Source: Streptomyces gilvus
GTDB taxonomy: Bacteria > Actinomycetota > Actinomycetes > Streptomycetales > Streptomycetaceae
DNA length: 64,000 nucleotides
Direction of reading: 5' to 3'
Assembly: GCF_022513565.1 (NCBI RefSeq)
Contig: NZ_JAKWBE010000033.1
Span: forward strand, 27,654 to 91,653
In this document: one piece after another, positions 25,808 through 34,242 of the stretch
Position numbering within the stretch: the first letter of the stretch is position 1
How the letters are laid out: the number at the start of each line of letters is the position of its first letter
The notes under the pieces: generated by a model
Databases searched by the model: none
What the model saw: only the letters and a program-made list of their open reading frames with translations
What the model was told of the DNA's origin: nothing
Translations under genes and position numbers: made by a program

Positions 25808-26281
25808 ATGACGGAGATCCAGATCGAGGTGGACGTTCCTGCCTGGATGCGTGATGTCATGGTGGACTGCCTGTCATACGGCAGGCAGTCCGGCCGCTTC
25901 GTCCCGCCGGGTTGCGTGACCGGGGGCACTACTTTGTGTGTGCGGACTGCGGGCACGGTGGTGCTCTTGAACGGGGCGCGCGGCTATGCGGTTCACGGCC
26001 GTGACATCTCGGTGGACACGATGCCGCTTGAGGCGGCCGTCGTTCACGGGCGGGGGCCGGTCGACCTGGCTCCGGTTCAGGAACCGATGGCGCTCGCGGA
26101 CGCTCCGGCCCCGCGACCCGCGGACAAGGTCCGCGCCGACAAGGAGCGCCACGCGGTGGAGTGCGGCAGTTCCCTCGTCAGGCTTGAGGTGCGTATATGT
26201 GCTGGTCGGGTAAGGGATGGAGTCGTTCGTGCTCTTTCCGCGCGTGGAAGATCCAGCAGTCGGGGAACTCGCCGTTGCTGA
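25808..26281 (+). CDS. Unrecognised protein, 3' end replaced by an IS remnant
   Basis: 157 aa from ATG 25808 with AAGGGG 6 nt upstream. The first 120 residues look genuinely coding (MTEIQIEVDVPAWMRDVMVD, then a GGTTLCVRTAGTVVLLNGAR strand-rich part) but match nothing I know. From about 26178 the codons lie antisense to an IS transposase tail, so the native C-terminus is lost. The gene contains a 9-bp hairpin, GACTGCCTG-N8-CAGGCAGTC, at 25865-25890. Confidence 0.4.
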   Translation: MTEIQIEVDVPAWMRDVMVDCLSYGRQSGRFVPPGCVTGGTTLCVRTAGTVVLLNGARGYAVHGRDISVDTMPLEAAVVHGRGPVDLAPVQEPMALADAPAPRPADKVRADKERHAVECGSSLVRLEVRICAGRVRDGVVRALSARGRSSSRGTRRC

Positions 26282-26315
26282 TGACGGTGCGGAGGGTGAG
26301 GACGGCTTCGGCGCC
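26178..26315 (-). mobile_element. ISKra4-type transposase, C-terminal remnant
   Basis: The reverse frame reads GAEAVLTLRTVISNGEFPDC, then WIFHARKEHERLHPLPDQ, ending at a stop at 26178. This matches the C-terminus of ISKra4-family transposases (GAEA.LKLR...NGDF..YW..H...EH.R.H). No upstream catalytic domain or terminal repeats remain. It abuts an integrase scrap on the other strand at 26316. Confidence 0.55.
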
Positions 26316-26584
26316 GGGCGCTGTCCGTTCTACGTCCCCAAGCAGTCCAGCCGCGGACAGCTCCTGGCCGTGAGAGACGGCATCGACCAGATCTCGAACA
26401 ACTCAACCTCACCGACGACGAACGTGAAACCCTCGAAGGCGACCGCGAAGCGCTCATGGCGCTCACAGAGCGCCTGGCAGGCATCCCCGCTCCTGCCCGT
26501 CCGACACCGAAGCATCTGGGCAACGAACGTGCCTTCATCGCCCTGACCGACCTTGGCAGGAAGCCGCTCCACAGCCAGGACTGA
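26316..26584 (+). pseudogene. Tyrosine-recombinase (integrase) C-terminal remnant, frameshifted
   Basis: RCPFYVPKQSSRGQLLAVRD, then GIDQ, is in one frame. After a one-base loss near 26390 the next frame continues LEQLNLTDDERETLEGDREA, then LMALTERLAGIPAPARPTP, to a stop at 26584. The FYVPK.SS...L pattern with LTDDER..LEGD and P.P.GPTP is the C-terminal tail of actinomycete integrases for integrative elements. The catalytic R-H-R-Y region is missing. No attachment site recognised. Confidence 0.45.
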
Positions 26585-26598
26585 CTACCGCCACGCAC

Positions 26599-27336
26599 TC
26601 ACCGCAGTGCGCCTTCCAAAGCACCCCGTTGATCGGAAACCCACTGATACGCCCTCTGAACCTCCCCCACCACCCCGGCATCACGGAGTCGGACCATGGC
26701 GACGTCGCCCGCGTCGGCCTGGGCCTCGATGCCACGCCAGCACCGGTCCTGCCACCACAAGACCGATGACACAAGACGTTGCCGGTCCGACAGTTCGTAA
26801 CTGTCAACAATCAGCCTCATGCGCCGGGCCGCCTCCCCGACGTCGACCACGGCAGTTCCGAGACCGAGGTACTGCCAGCAGACATGAGCAACGTCATGGA
26901 TCCGGCCACCCGGCGCCGCCAAGTCCCAGTCGATGAACGCCACCGGCCGAAGCTCGCCACTGACCAGCCGATAGACCGTGTTTTTGGGCGACAGGTCGTT
27001 GTGACACACGACCTCGTGCTCTCCAGCCAGTGCAGTGCCGGCCGTCAGGTCGTGGAACTCGCGCACCAGCCGGGCGACCGCCACCAGACTCTCGTCCGAC
27101 GACACGGCAACAGGCTGCCGCGGCTCCCACGCCACATGACCAGCAAGGTAACTGAGCACCTCACGGCCCTCCCCGTCCACGCCGAGGTACCGCGGAGCTC
27201 CACTCCAGCCACCGGCTTCGAGCAACCCCAGCAGATCACCCACGAACTTCGTGCGAGCAGAGGCTGGACGACGCACCGTGTCCCCGACACGAACGACGGT
27301 ATTGACGAAACCTCCAGGCAAGGACGACTCAGGCAT
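26599..27336 (-). CDS. Aminoglycoside-phosphotransferase (APH)-fold kinase
   Basis: 245 aa. Brenner-like motif VVCHNDLSPKNTVY (His112, Asp114) and metal motif VAFIDWDLAAPG (Asp136) are intact. RRPASARTKFVGDLLGLLEA corresponds to the N-lobe. At 245 aa it is slightly short, and the glycine-rich N-lobe is abbreviated. Such proteins phosphorylate aminoglycosides, other antibiotics or unrelated small molecules. The substrate cannot be read from sequence. It stands alone among IS and integrase debris, which hints at acquisition. Confidence 0.87.
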   Translation of the reverse strand: MPESSLPGGFVNTVVRVGDTVRRPASARTKFVGDLLGLLEAGGWSGAPRYLGVDGEGREVLSYLAGHVAWEPRQPVAVSSDESLVAVARLVREFHDLTAGTALAGEHEVVCHNDLSPKNTVYRLVSGELRPVAFIDWDLAAPGGRIHDVAHVCWQYLGLGTAVVDVGEAARRMRLIVDSYELSDRQRLVSSVLWWQDRCWRGIEAQADAGDVAMVRLRDAGVVGEVQRAYQWVSDQRGALEGALR

Positions 27337-27420
27337 GCCTCCACCCTGCCCGATCGTTACCTCGAATTGTCAATGACTTGTCAGTTCCGAGCAGCTGGCC
27401 GAAGCCAGAGCGGACGTGCA

Positions 27421-27623
27421 GGCGACGTGCGCGTACCGCGCGGCTGGAGCGGTGAACGCGTGATCCTGCGTTCGGCTCCGTCACCCATGCCGCGCAGGTC
27501 TACGTCGACGAGCGGCTCATGGCCGAACACAGCGGCGGCTACACACCGTTCGAGGCGGACCTGACTGGCGGCGATCGCGGAGCCGGATCCCCACTCTGGC
27601 CCGATCCGGGGCAGCCGTGTTGA
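27421..27623 (+). pseudogene. GH2 (beta-glucuronidase/galactosidase) sugar-binding-domain remnant
   Basis: One frame reads GERVILR; after a one-base shift at about 27469 the next reads FGSVTHAAQVYVDERLMAEH, then SGGYTPFEADLT, ending at a stop at 27621. 'RFG.V...A.VYV.G...GEH.GGYTPFE.D.T' is the hallmark of the N-terminal jelly-roll of GH2 enzymes. Only about 60 residues survive. Confidence 0.5.
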
Positions 27624-27913
27624 GGCAGCCGGCGAAGGCGCGTACAGCATCGAGCTGCCATCGAGATTCGTCTCGTCCAGCTCCGCGCGCAACGCCCGTG
27701 CCGAGGCGGCCAGTTCGTCGGAGGCGGGTTCCACAGGCCGACGCGACCCTCGCGCTGTCCGTCCTCGGCACGCCCAACTCGTTCGACCCCGCCCAGCTCA
27801 TCGCGCACCCTGGCACCGTCCAACTCGTGATCGTTGCCAAGGGGCACGAGGAGCTGGATGCGGCCCGTGCTGCCGACCGCGAACTGACCGGAGTGTTGAA
27901 CCAACGGGACTGA
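27617..27913 (+). other. Unrecognised reading frame, possibly the tail of a broken gene
   Basis: The last 55 codons read LALSVLGTPNSFDPAQLIAH, then PGTVQLVIVAKGHEELDAAR, which is protein-like, ending at 27913. The first half is Arg/Pro-rich and probably not coding. No family recognised. The remainder of 27337-27929 has no gene. Confidence 0.25.
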
Positions 27914-27929
27914 CCCGCGGCAGAAGTGA

Positions 27930-28325
27930 TCAGGCGCCAGGTAGGGCAGCGGGCTCCGGCTCTGTGGCGGCGGCGGTGTCGCTCAGGCCGAGGCGAAGGT
28001 GTTCGACGTGGTAGAGGGCCTGGTCGAGGAGTTCGGCGACGTGGTTGTCGTACAGCGAGTACACCACGGAGCGGCCGTTGCGGGTGCCGACGACCAGGCC
28101 GAGGTTGCGCAGCAGGCGTAGTTGGTGGGAGCAGGCGGACTGTTCCATGCCGACCTCCTCCGCCAGCTCGGTCGCCGGAAGGGGGCCTTCGCGCAGGCGG
28201 GCGAGGATGAGCAGCCGGGAGGGGGTGGCCAGGGCCTGGAGGGTGGTGGCGACCCTGGCAGCGTTGGTCGCGTCCAGGCGCGTGCGCGGGACGCTGTTGT
28301 CGGGAGGTGCTGCTCCGTGACCCAT
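27930..28325 (-). CDS. ArsR/SmtB-family metal-sensing repressor
   Basis: 131 aa from ATG 28325; an ATG ten codons upstream lies inside the operator. HTH: LPATELAEEVGMEQSACSHQ, then LRLLRNLGLVVGTRNGRSVV. The alpha-5 metal site is visible: Asp93, His95 (YDNHVAELL), His106 and His109 (LYHVEHL), as in SmtB/CzrA zinc or cobalt sensors. Metal binding releases DNA. It is divergent from the metal-ATPase gene, the classic sensor-exporter pair. Confidence 0.92.
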   Translation of the reverse strand: MGHGAAPPDNSVPRTRLDATNAARVATTLQALATPSRLLILARLREGPLPATELAEEVGMEQSACSHQLRLLRNLGLVVGTRNGRSVVYSLYDNHVAELLDQALYHVEHLRLGLSDTAAATEPEPAALPGA

Positions 28326-28345
28326 GGACTCATGGTACGCGCGCC

Positions 28346-28369
28346 ATGAACACATGAATCCATGTTCAT
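28346..28369. promoter_or_regulatory. ArsR-type operator between sensor and metal ATPase
   Basis: ATGAACA-N10-TGTTCAT is an imperfect-centre palindrome with perfect 7-bp arms, similar to the 12-2-12 sites of SmtB/CzrA repressors. Its right arm contains the upstream ATG of the ATPase frame (28362). Confidence 0.7.
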
Positions 28370-28436
28370 TTGTTCCTGTTACTGTGGTGGTGTTGGAGCT
28401 GTCCGCTGTCGCGCCACCTCAAGGGAAACCGTTTCG

Positions 28437-30416
28437 TTGTCCTCCACCCTGACCCGTCCGGCCCCGGTCGGCACCGCCCCCGAGGCGGCGGCGGCCCGGC
28501 GCCGCACCCGGATCCTCGCGCTGCCCGAGGCTCGGTGGGCGGCTGCCGCGCTGCTTCTGTTCCTTCTCGCGCTGCCGCTGTATCTGACGGGGGCGCCGGC
28601 CTGGACGTGGGGACCCCTGTTCGCCCTCACCTACGTCACGGGCGGCTGGGAGCCGGGCTGGGCCGGCCTGCAGGCCTTGCGGGACAGGAACCTGGATGTC
28701 GACCTGCTGATGGTGGTCGCCGCACTGGGGGCGGCGGCGATCGGGCAGGTGCTGGACGGGGCGCTGCTGATCGTCATCTTCGCGACCTCCGGCGCCTTGG
28801 AGGCGATCGCCACCGCGCGCACCGCCGACTCCGTGCGCGGCCTGCTCGACCTCGCCCCCACCACCGCCACGCGGCTCGCCGACGACGGCAGTGAGCAAAC
28901 GGTGCCGACCGCACAGCTCACGGTGGGCGAGGTCATTGTGGTGCGGCCCGGTGAGCGGATCGGTGCCGACGGCCGGGTGCTGGAGGGAGCCGGCGAGGTC
29001 GACCAGGCCACCATCACCGGCGAACCGCTGCCGGTGGCCAAGCAGGAGGGTGACGAAGTGTTCGCCGGCACCCTGAACGGCACCGGCGCCCTGTGGGTGA
29101 AGGTCGAGCGGGACCCGGCGGATTCGGTGATCGCACGGATCGTGGCCATGGTCGAGGAAGCCTCCGAGACCAAGGCGCCGACCCAGTTGTTCATCGAGAA
29201 GGTCGAGCAGCGCTACAGCCTCGGCATGGTCGCCGCCACCCTCGCCCTGTTCGTCCTGCCGCTGGTATTCGGCGCCGATCTGCAGTCCACCCTGCTGCGC
29301 GCCATGACCTTCATGATCGTCGCTTCGCCGTGCGCGGTGGTGCTGGCCACCATGCCGCCGCTGCTGTCCGCCATCGCCAACGCCGGACGCCACGGCGTCC
29401 TGGTGAAGTCCGCCGTGGTCATGGAACGCCTCGGCCAGGTGGACGCGGTCGCCCTGGACAAGACCGGCACGCTGACCGAGGGCACCCCGCGCGTGACCGA
29501 CATCCACCCCTTGGCCGGCTCCGGCCTGACCGGGGACGAACTGCTGCGGCTCGCCGCGGCGGCCGAGCACCCCAGCGAGCACCCTCTGGCCCGCGCCATC
29601 GTGGACGCCGCCCGCGCCCGCGACCTGCACATCCCGCCAGCAGGCGACTTCGCCTCCACCCCGGGCGCCGGCGTGAGCGCACAGGTGGAAGGCCACTCGG
29701 TCACCGTCGGCAGCCCCGCCCGCCTCCTCGACTACCCCACCGCCCACCCGGCCGTCACCGTGACCGCCGGTCTGGAGGAGGAAGGGCGCACCGCCGTGCT
29801 GGTCAGCATCGACGGCACGCCGGTGGGCGCGCTGGGCATCGCCGACCGTCTGCGCGAGGAAGCCGCCGCCACCGTTACCGCCCTGGCCACGCTGACCGGC
29901 ACCGTCCCGGTACTGGTCACGGGCGACAACCCCCGCGCCGCGGGCCGACTCGCCGCCGAGGCCGGCATCACCGACGTCCGCGCCGGCCTGCTGCCACAGG
30001 ACAAGGTCACCACCGTGCGGGAGATGGAGCGGGCCGGACGGAAGGTGCTCGTGGTCGGCGACGGCGTCAACGACGCCCCTGCCCTGGCCGCCGCGCACAC
30101 CGGCATCGCCATGGGCCGCGCCGGATCCGACCTCGCCCTGGAGACCGCCGACGCTGTCGTGGTCCGCGACGAACTGGCCACCATCCCCGCCGTCGTCGGT
30201 CTCTCCCGCCGAGCACGCCGCCTGGTCGTGCAGAACCTGGTCATCGCCGCGGTGTTCATCACCGGCCTGGTCATCTGGGACCTGGCCGGCACCCTGCCTC
30301 TGCCGCTGGGTGTCGCCGGACACGAGGGCTCCACGGTGATCGTCGGCCTCAACGGGCTGCGCCTGCTCGCCGACGGCGCCTGGCGCCGCGCCCGCACCGA
30401 GGGCCACCAGAGGTGA
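28437..30416 (+). CDS. P1B-type heavy-metal-transporting ATPase
   Basis: 659 aa from TTG 28437 (AAGGGA 10 nt upstream). An in-frame ATG at 28362 inside the operator would add 25 residues with a CSCYC cluster. Motifs in order: actuator TITGEPLPV; SPC in membrane helix 6 (IVASPCAVVL); phosphorylation DKTGTLTEG; SEHPLARA (HP locus); GDGVNDAPALAAA. The SPC motif is typical of the Co/Zn/Ni-type (P1B-4) branch rather than CPC copper pumps. No N-terminal HMA domain. Exports the metal sensed by the divergent ArsR protein. Confidence 0.95.
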   Translation: MSSTLTRPAPVGTAPEAAAARRRTRILALPEARWAAAALLLFLLALPLYLTGAPAWTWGPLFALTYVTGGWEPGWAGLQALRDRNLDVDLLMVVAALGAAAIGQVLDGALLIVIFATSGALEAIATARTADSVRGLLDLAPTTATRLADDGSEQTVPTAQLTVGEVIVVRPGERIGADGRVLEGAGEVDQATITGEPLPVAKQEGDEVFAGTLNGTGALWVKVERDPADSVIARIVAMVEEASETKAPTQLFIEKVEQRYSLGMVAATLALFVLPLVFGADLQSTLLRAMTFMIVASPCAVVLATMPPLLSAIANAGRHGVLVKSAVVMERLGQVDAVALDKTGTLTEGTPRVTDIHPLAGSGLTGDELLRLAAAAEHPSEHPLARAIVDAARARDLHIPPAGDFASTPGAGVSAQVEGHSVTVGSPARLLDYPTAHPAVTVTAGLEEEGRTAVLVSIDGTPVGALGIADRLREEAAATVTALATLTGTVPVLVTGDNPRAAGRLAAEAGITDVRAGLLPQDKVTTVREMERAGRKVLVVGDGVNDAPALAAAHTGIAMGRAGSDLALETADAVVVRDELATIPAVVGLSRRARRLVVQNLVIAAVFITGLVIWDLAGTLPLPLGVAGHEGSTVIVGLNGLRLLADGAWRRARTEGHQR

Positions 30417-30501
30417 TGGACACCCTCCCTGCGTCCGTGAACCCCGCAATCAGAACTGCTCGTCCAGGATTTCCGCATCTCGATCGCTGGTCACCGGAAG
30501 G

Positions 30502-31065
30502 TCATATTCGGCGCGGGCCGGCTCCGTCCTTCCAGTGGTAGAGGTCGCGCAGCAGGGCAATCTCGGCGCCGTGGTGGATCAGCTCCCTGTTGACATGCAG
30601 AACCCTGTTCTCCATGGGAAACCGCTCGGGACCCACCGGGGGTGGGTTCTCCAGGTCGGCGTCCGAGAGTGCGCGGACCCCCGCGTTCCATCTCCCGTAC
30701 ATCTCATCGAGCTGCTTCAGCGCCTCGTCCGCGGTCCCCGCGTAGGCGAATGTCTCCGATTCGACCTGCTGGCCGCCGAAGTACCACCCGACCCGATAGC
30801 CCAGGCAGGAGACGATGATGTGCGCCAGCCGCCAGGCAATCGTGGTCACCGGCGCCGGCTGCGGGCCAGGGGAAGCGAAGTCCATCGCCCATTCTCCCGA
30901 ACCCTCCGACAACGGTGCTGCAGACGTGCCACGTGGGCGGATACTCCAGCAGCCGCGCACCGGCTCCCAGAAGTACTCCTCATCTGTGAGACCGTCCAGC
31001 CGCGGCCGTAGGTTCTTGTGCCAGTACCAGTCCAACTGCTCCGCGAGCCGCTCGCTTCTCGTCAT
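30502..31065 (-). CDS. DinB-superfamily protein
   Basis: 187 aa. Four-helix-bundle DinB/MST fold: N-terminal RLAEQLDWYWHKNLRPRLDG, then TDEEYFWEP and C-WSIRPRG; the metal-type His residues are in TIAWRLAHIIVS and ELIHHGAEIALLRDLY. The W.P...CWS(I/V)R.R motif is common in actinomycete members. Relatives use mycothiol or bacillithiol as co-substrate for unknown transferase reactions. Convergent with the metal ATPase; no operon partner. Confidence 0.88.
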   Translation of the reverse strand: MTRSERLAEQLDWYWHKNLRPRLDGLTDEEYFWEPVRGCWSIRPRGTSAAPLSEGSGEWAMDFASPGPQPAPVTTIAWRLAHIIVSCLGYRVGWYFGGQQVESETFAYAGTADEALKQLDEMYGRWNAGVRALSDADLENPPPVGPERFPMENRVLHVNRELIHHGAEIALLRDLYHWKDGAGPRRI

Positions 31066-31144
31066 TTCCGCACACTACATATAACGGAGCTCTTGCTCCG
31101 CGCCGCCGGCCTGGCCGTTGTCCAGACCGGCGGTCGGGGCAACG

Positions 31145-31750
31145 TCACGCAGGGACGCCGAGCGGCGGGTGCTCGAGCACGCGGGGCTTGTACTCGACCA
31201 GCTGGATGCGGCCGTCGAAGGTGCGGTGCCCGATCATCTCCAGGGCGACGTCCGGATAGCCGTCGTAGATGCGTTCTTCGCCCGTGGCCCCGGTGATCAC
31301 CGGGAACATGCCCACCCGGAAGCGGTCGACGAGTCCGGCCCGCAGCAGGGACCGGCACAGGCTGAGGCTGCCGATCGTGCTCAGCAGCCCCGAACCACCC
31401 GCCTTCATGGCGCGGACCGCCTCGACGGCGTCGCCGCGGACGAGCCTGGAGTTGGCCCACGTCAGCGGCTCCTCGAGGGAGGAGGAGAACACCACCTTGG
31501 ACGCCTGGGTGAGCTCGTCGACGGACGCCTCTTCCTCGGGCCGGAACTCGTCCTGGCCCCCCGGGACCTCACCTGCGGCGAAGCCCGACATCAGGCGGTA
31601 GGTGTTCGCTCCCATCAGATAGGTGGCCTTCGGCTGCTCGCCGAGCCACGCGAGGTACTCCGGGCCCTCAAGGCCCCAGAACCCGGGCCATCCCTCTCCC
31701 GACGCATAGCCGTCGAGGGAGGTGATGAAGTCGACGAGAAGCTCCGACAT
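31145..31750 (-). CDS. Dihydrofolate-reductase-fold (RibD C-terminal) protein
   Basis: 201 aa from ATG 31750 (AGGAAAGGA upstream). LLVDFITSLDGYASGEGWPG opens the fold. YLMGANTYRLMSGF is the cofactor/substrate helix, SKVVFSSSLEEPLTWANSRL the central strand-loop, and GSGLLSTIGSLSLCRSLLRA the NADP motif, though the usual GG.G is GSGLLSTIGS. Streptomyces have many of these orphan DHFR-like reductases with unknown substrates. Not adjacent to riboflavin or folate genes. Confidence 0.9.
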   Translation of the reverse strand: MSELLVDFITSLDGYASGEGWPGFWGLEGPEYLAWLGEQPKATYLMGANTYRLMSGFAAGEVPGGQDEFRPEEEASVDELTQASKVVFSSSLEEPLTWANSRLVRGDAVEAVRAMKAGGSGLLSTIGSLSLCRSLLRAGLVDRFRVGMFPVITGATGEERIYDGYPDVALEMIGHRTFDGRIQLVEYKPRVLEHPPLGVPA

Positions 31751-31942
31751 GACGGTGTCCTTTCCTGGTTGGGGTGTCATGAGCTTGGACCGGCCCGGAG
31801 CCATAAACTCATCGGCCGCGCTGCGGAGCAACGAGAACATCCATGACGCGGCAGCCGATCAGATCCGGTGCGCAGAACGGCGAGCCGCTCCGCGGAGTGG
31901 TCGAGCTGTTCGGCGGCGTCGCGGCAGTGTGCGGGCCGGCTT

Positions 31943-32384
31943 GAGCTGTTCGACGCCATGTTCGCCCACGGGGTGCGCGCCCACTACGTCACGACGGCGC
32001 TGAGCGCGCCGCTGCTGATGCGTACGGCAGGCAGCCCTGGTGGTGACGGTGTCCTTCGCGGTGCCCGCAAGCGAGCAGCATGCCTTCGGTGCCGCCTACG
32101 GCATGGCCAAGGCGGCGGACGACCGGCTGGCCCTGGCCGCCGCCGCGCAGTTGCGGCCGTACGGCGTGACCTCGGTGGCCCTGCATCCCGGGCTGGTGCG
32201 TACCGAAGGGGGTGATGGGGTTCGCGGACCATCTGGACCTGACCGCCTCCCAGTCACCCGAAGGCGTCGTCGCGCCGCCGTCGCCCCGGCCGACGACCCC
32301 GTCCGCCCCGCGCCGTCCGGGCAGACGCTGGACGTCGCCGCGCTGGCCGATCGCTACCGGCTGGATGTGCACGGCCGACGTCGG
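31943..32384 (+). pseudogene. DHRS1-like short-chain dehydrogenase, multiply frameshifted
   Basis: Pieces in alternating frames: LFDAMFAHGVRAHYVTTALS, then APLLMRTAG (frame 2); VTVSFAVPASEQHAFGAAYG with MAKAADDRLALAAAAQLRPY and ALHPGLVRTEG (frame 3, containing the YGMAK catalytic pair); GFADHLDLTASQSPEGV (frame 1); and SGQTLDVAALADRYRLDVHG (frame 3). Together they form the C-terminal two thirds of a DHRS1-type SDR. At least three indels and no nucleotide-binding N-terminus. Confidence 0.6.
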
Positions 32385-32565
32385 CTCCGGCCGTGCCGGC
32401 CGTGCCGATCGATGCCCGCCCTTGCGTGCGGAGCCCGTGGTGAGTGCACCCTGGAGACGGACCGCGAGCCGCTGCCTTGCACGCGGGCACGGCGACGGCG
32501 GCATCGCGCCGCCGCGTGTGACCGCGCGGCTCCGGACCACCCCGCTGGTGTTTTCCGGCAGCAGC

Positions 32566-32593
32566 TGTCCTTTCCGCCCCGTCTGGTTCGTCG
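32566..32593 (+). promoter_or_regulatory. Possible ECF-type promoter of the YCII-sigma operon
   Basis: TGTCCT, 16 nt, then TCGTCG, 38 nt before the YCII start. This resembles the TGTC / CG(A/T)C type of promoter used by ECF sigma factors, including as I recall the ECF42 group. Self-activation by the downstream sigma factor is inference. Confidence 0.35.
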
Positions 32594-32630
32594 TGGTGGT
32601 AGAGAGACACAGCGAGCAAGGAGAAAAGCC

Positions 32631-32972
32631 ATGAAGTACGTGCTGCTGCTGACCCGGGGCGCCTGGCAGGAGGAGGGCTCCGAGCAGGAACGGGGCGAGG
32701 TGTTCGGCCGGATCGGGGAATGGTTCGCCAAGCACTTCGCCGACGGCACCATCACCGAGGCCCAGCAACTGCGGGAGCCGGACACCGCCACCACCGTGGT
32801 GCTGGAAGACGGCCGCTCCACCCTGATCGACCGCCCGCTGCTGGAGGCCAAGGAGGCGATCGGCGGCTACGCCGTCATCGACGTGCCCGACCTGGACGCC
32901 GCGCTGCGGTTGGCGGCCGGCTTCCCGATGCCGGACGGCAAGGTGGAGGTGCGCCCGCTTGTCGAGCGCTGA
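32631..32972 (+). CDS. YCII-related (DGPF) protein
   Basis: 113 aa from ATG 32631 with AAGGAG 9 nt upstream. MKYVLLLTRGAWQEEGSEQE, then GEWFAKHFADGTITEAQQLR and DRPLLEAKEAIGGYAVIDVP, follow the YCII/DGPF pattern (small ferredoxin-like fold). DGPF proteins are encoded beside, and are the usual targets of, ECF42 sigma factors. The gene overlaps the sigma gene by 14 nt. The biochemical function of the family is not established. Confidence 0.92.
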   Translation: MKYVLLLTRGAWQEEGSEQERGEVFGRIGEWFAKHFADGTITEAQQLREPDTATTVVLEDGRSTLIDRPLLEAKEAIGGYAVIDVPDLDAALRLAAGFPMPDGKVEVRPLVER

Positions 32973-34203
32973 GCCGGGCGGCGCCGCGGCGCGGTCGCTG
33001 CTCGAGCGGGTCTTCCGCGAAGAGGCGGGCCGGCTGACCGCCAGCCTGGTCCGCCTCCTGGGCGACTTCGACCTGGCCGAGGAGATGGTCGCCGAGGCCG
33101 TCGTCGAGGCGCTCGCGCGCTGGCCCAGTGCCGGGCCGCCCGAGCGGCCCGGCGCCTGGCTGCTGACCTGCGCCCGCAACAAGGCGGTGGACCGCATCCG
33201 CCGCGAGAGCCGCTACCGCGACAAACTCCAGCAGGTCGCCGCGCTGCCGGAATCGGTGGACCGCGAGCCCGACGACCGCCTGCGGCTGATCTTCACCTGC
33301 TGCCACCCGGCCCTGGATGCCGACGCCCAGGTCGCCCTCACCCTGCGCGCCGTCGCCGGCCTGACCACCGCCGAGATCGCCCGCGCCTTCCTGCTCCCGG
33401 AGGCCACCCTCGCCAAGCGCCTGACCCGCGCCAAACAGAAGATCACCAAGGCCGGGATCCCCTACCGCGCCCCCGAGCCCGACGAGCTCACCGACCGTCT
33501 GCAGGCGGTCCTGCGCGTGATCTATCTCGTCTTCAACGAGGGCTACTTCACCACCGGCGGAGAGGCGGGGGTGCGCCGGGAACTGGTCGACGACGCCGAA
33601 TGGCTGGCCGGCCTTCTGGTCCACGCCCTGCCGACCCAGCCCGAACCCCTCGGGCTGCTGGCGCTCATCCGGCTCCACTCCGCCCGCTGGGCAGCCCGGC
33701 TCGACAACCGCGGGCGGCTGGTGCCGCTCGCCGAGCAGGACCGCTCCCGCTGGGACACCCGGCGCATCCGCAGCGCCGTCGCCCTGATCGAGCGGGCCGC
33801 CGCCCTGCGCCGGCCGGGCCCGTACCAGATCGAGGCCGCCATCGCCGCCGTCCACTGCGAGGCCCCCAGCTGGCACGCGACCGACTGGCCCCAACTGCTG
33901 ACCCTCTACGACATGCTGGCTGCCCTCGACCCCTCCCCCGTCGTCCGCCTGAGCCGGGCCGTCGCGGTCAGCCACATCGACGGACCGGCCACCGCCCTGC
34001 GCCAGGTCGACGCGCTGGCCGACAGCCTCGGCCACTACCACCTCTACCACGCCGCCCGCGCCTCCCTGCTGCGCGACCTCGGCCGAACCGACGACGCACG
34101 GCAAGCCGACCAACAGGCCCTGAAACTTACCGCCAACCCAGCCGAACGCGCCCTGCTCACCGCCCGACTACAAGACGTCCCGGCGAGGCGGCACCCCTCG
34201 TAA
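32959..34203 (+). CDS. ECF sigma factor with long C-terminal extension (ECF42-like)
   Basis: 414 aa from TTG 32959, GAGGTG upstream, overlapping the YCII gene. Sigma-2 region: VFREEAGRLTASLVRLLGDF, then LAEEMVAEAVVEALARWP; sigma-4: TLRAVAGLTTAEIARAFLLP, then EATLAKRLTRAKQKI. The 200-residue extension contains DELTDRLQAVLRVIYLVFNE, then GY and a TPR-like tail (YHAARASLLRDLGRTDDARQ). Length, extension and YCII neighbour define ECF42. No anti-sigma gene is present; the extension is thought to control activity. Confidence 0.94.
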   Translation: MSSAEPGGAAARSLLERVFREEAGRLTASLVRLLGDFDLAEEMVAEAVVEALARWPSAGPPERPGAWLLTCARNKAVDRIRRESRYRDKLQQVAALPESVDREPDDRLRLIFTCCHPALDADAQVALTLRAVAGLTTAEIARAFLLPEATLAKRLTRAKQKITKAGIPYRAPEPDELTDRLQAVLRVIYLVFNEGYFTTGGEAGVRRELVDDAEWLAGLLVHALPTQPEPLGLLALIRLHSARWAARLDNRGRLVPLAEQDRSRWDTRRIRSAVALIERAAALRRPGPYQIEAAIAAVHCEAPSWHATDWPQLLTLYDMLAALDPSPVVRLSRAVAVSHIDGPATALRQVDALADSLGHYHLYHAARASLLRDLGRTDDARQADQQALKLTANPAERALLTARLQDVPARRHPS

Positions 34204-34211
34204 CAAAGGGT

Positions 34212-34242
34212 GAGGGGCTCTTTTTGTAACGGCTCGCCCCTC
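34212..34242 (+). terminator. Hairpin after the sigma-factor gene
   Basis: GAGGGGC-N17-GCCCCTC, 8 nt after the stop, with TTTTT in the loop. Confidence 0.4.

Noticed and set aside
25865..25890. 9-bp hairpin GACTGCCTG-N8-CAGGCAGTC as a terminator, attenuator or operator
   Set aside because: It lies within the first third of a reading frame with a good start; one isolated stem in GC-rich coding DNA is not enough.
27930..30416. Arsenic resistance locus because of the ArsR-family gene
   Set aside because: The sensor has an alpha-5 His/Asp site and the pump an SPC motif, pointing to divalent Zn/Co/Ni-type ions; no arsenate reductase or arsenite pump is nearby.
28419..30449. A 676-codon open frame opposite the metal ATPase
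   Set aside because: Antisense shadow; no motifs, while the sense frame carries every P-type ATPase motif.
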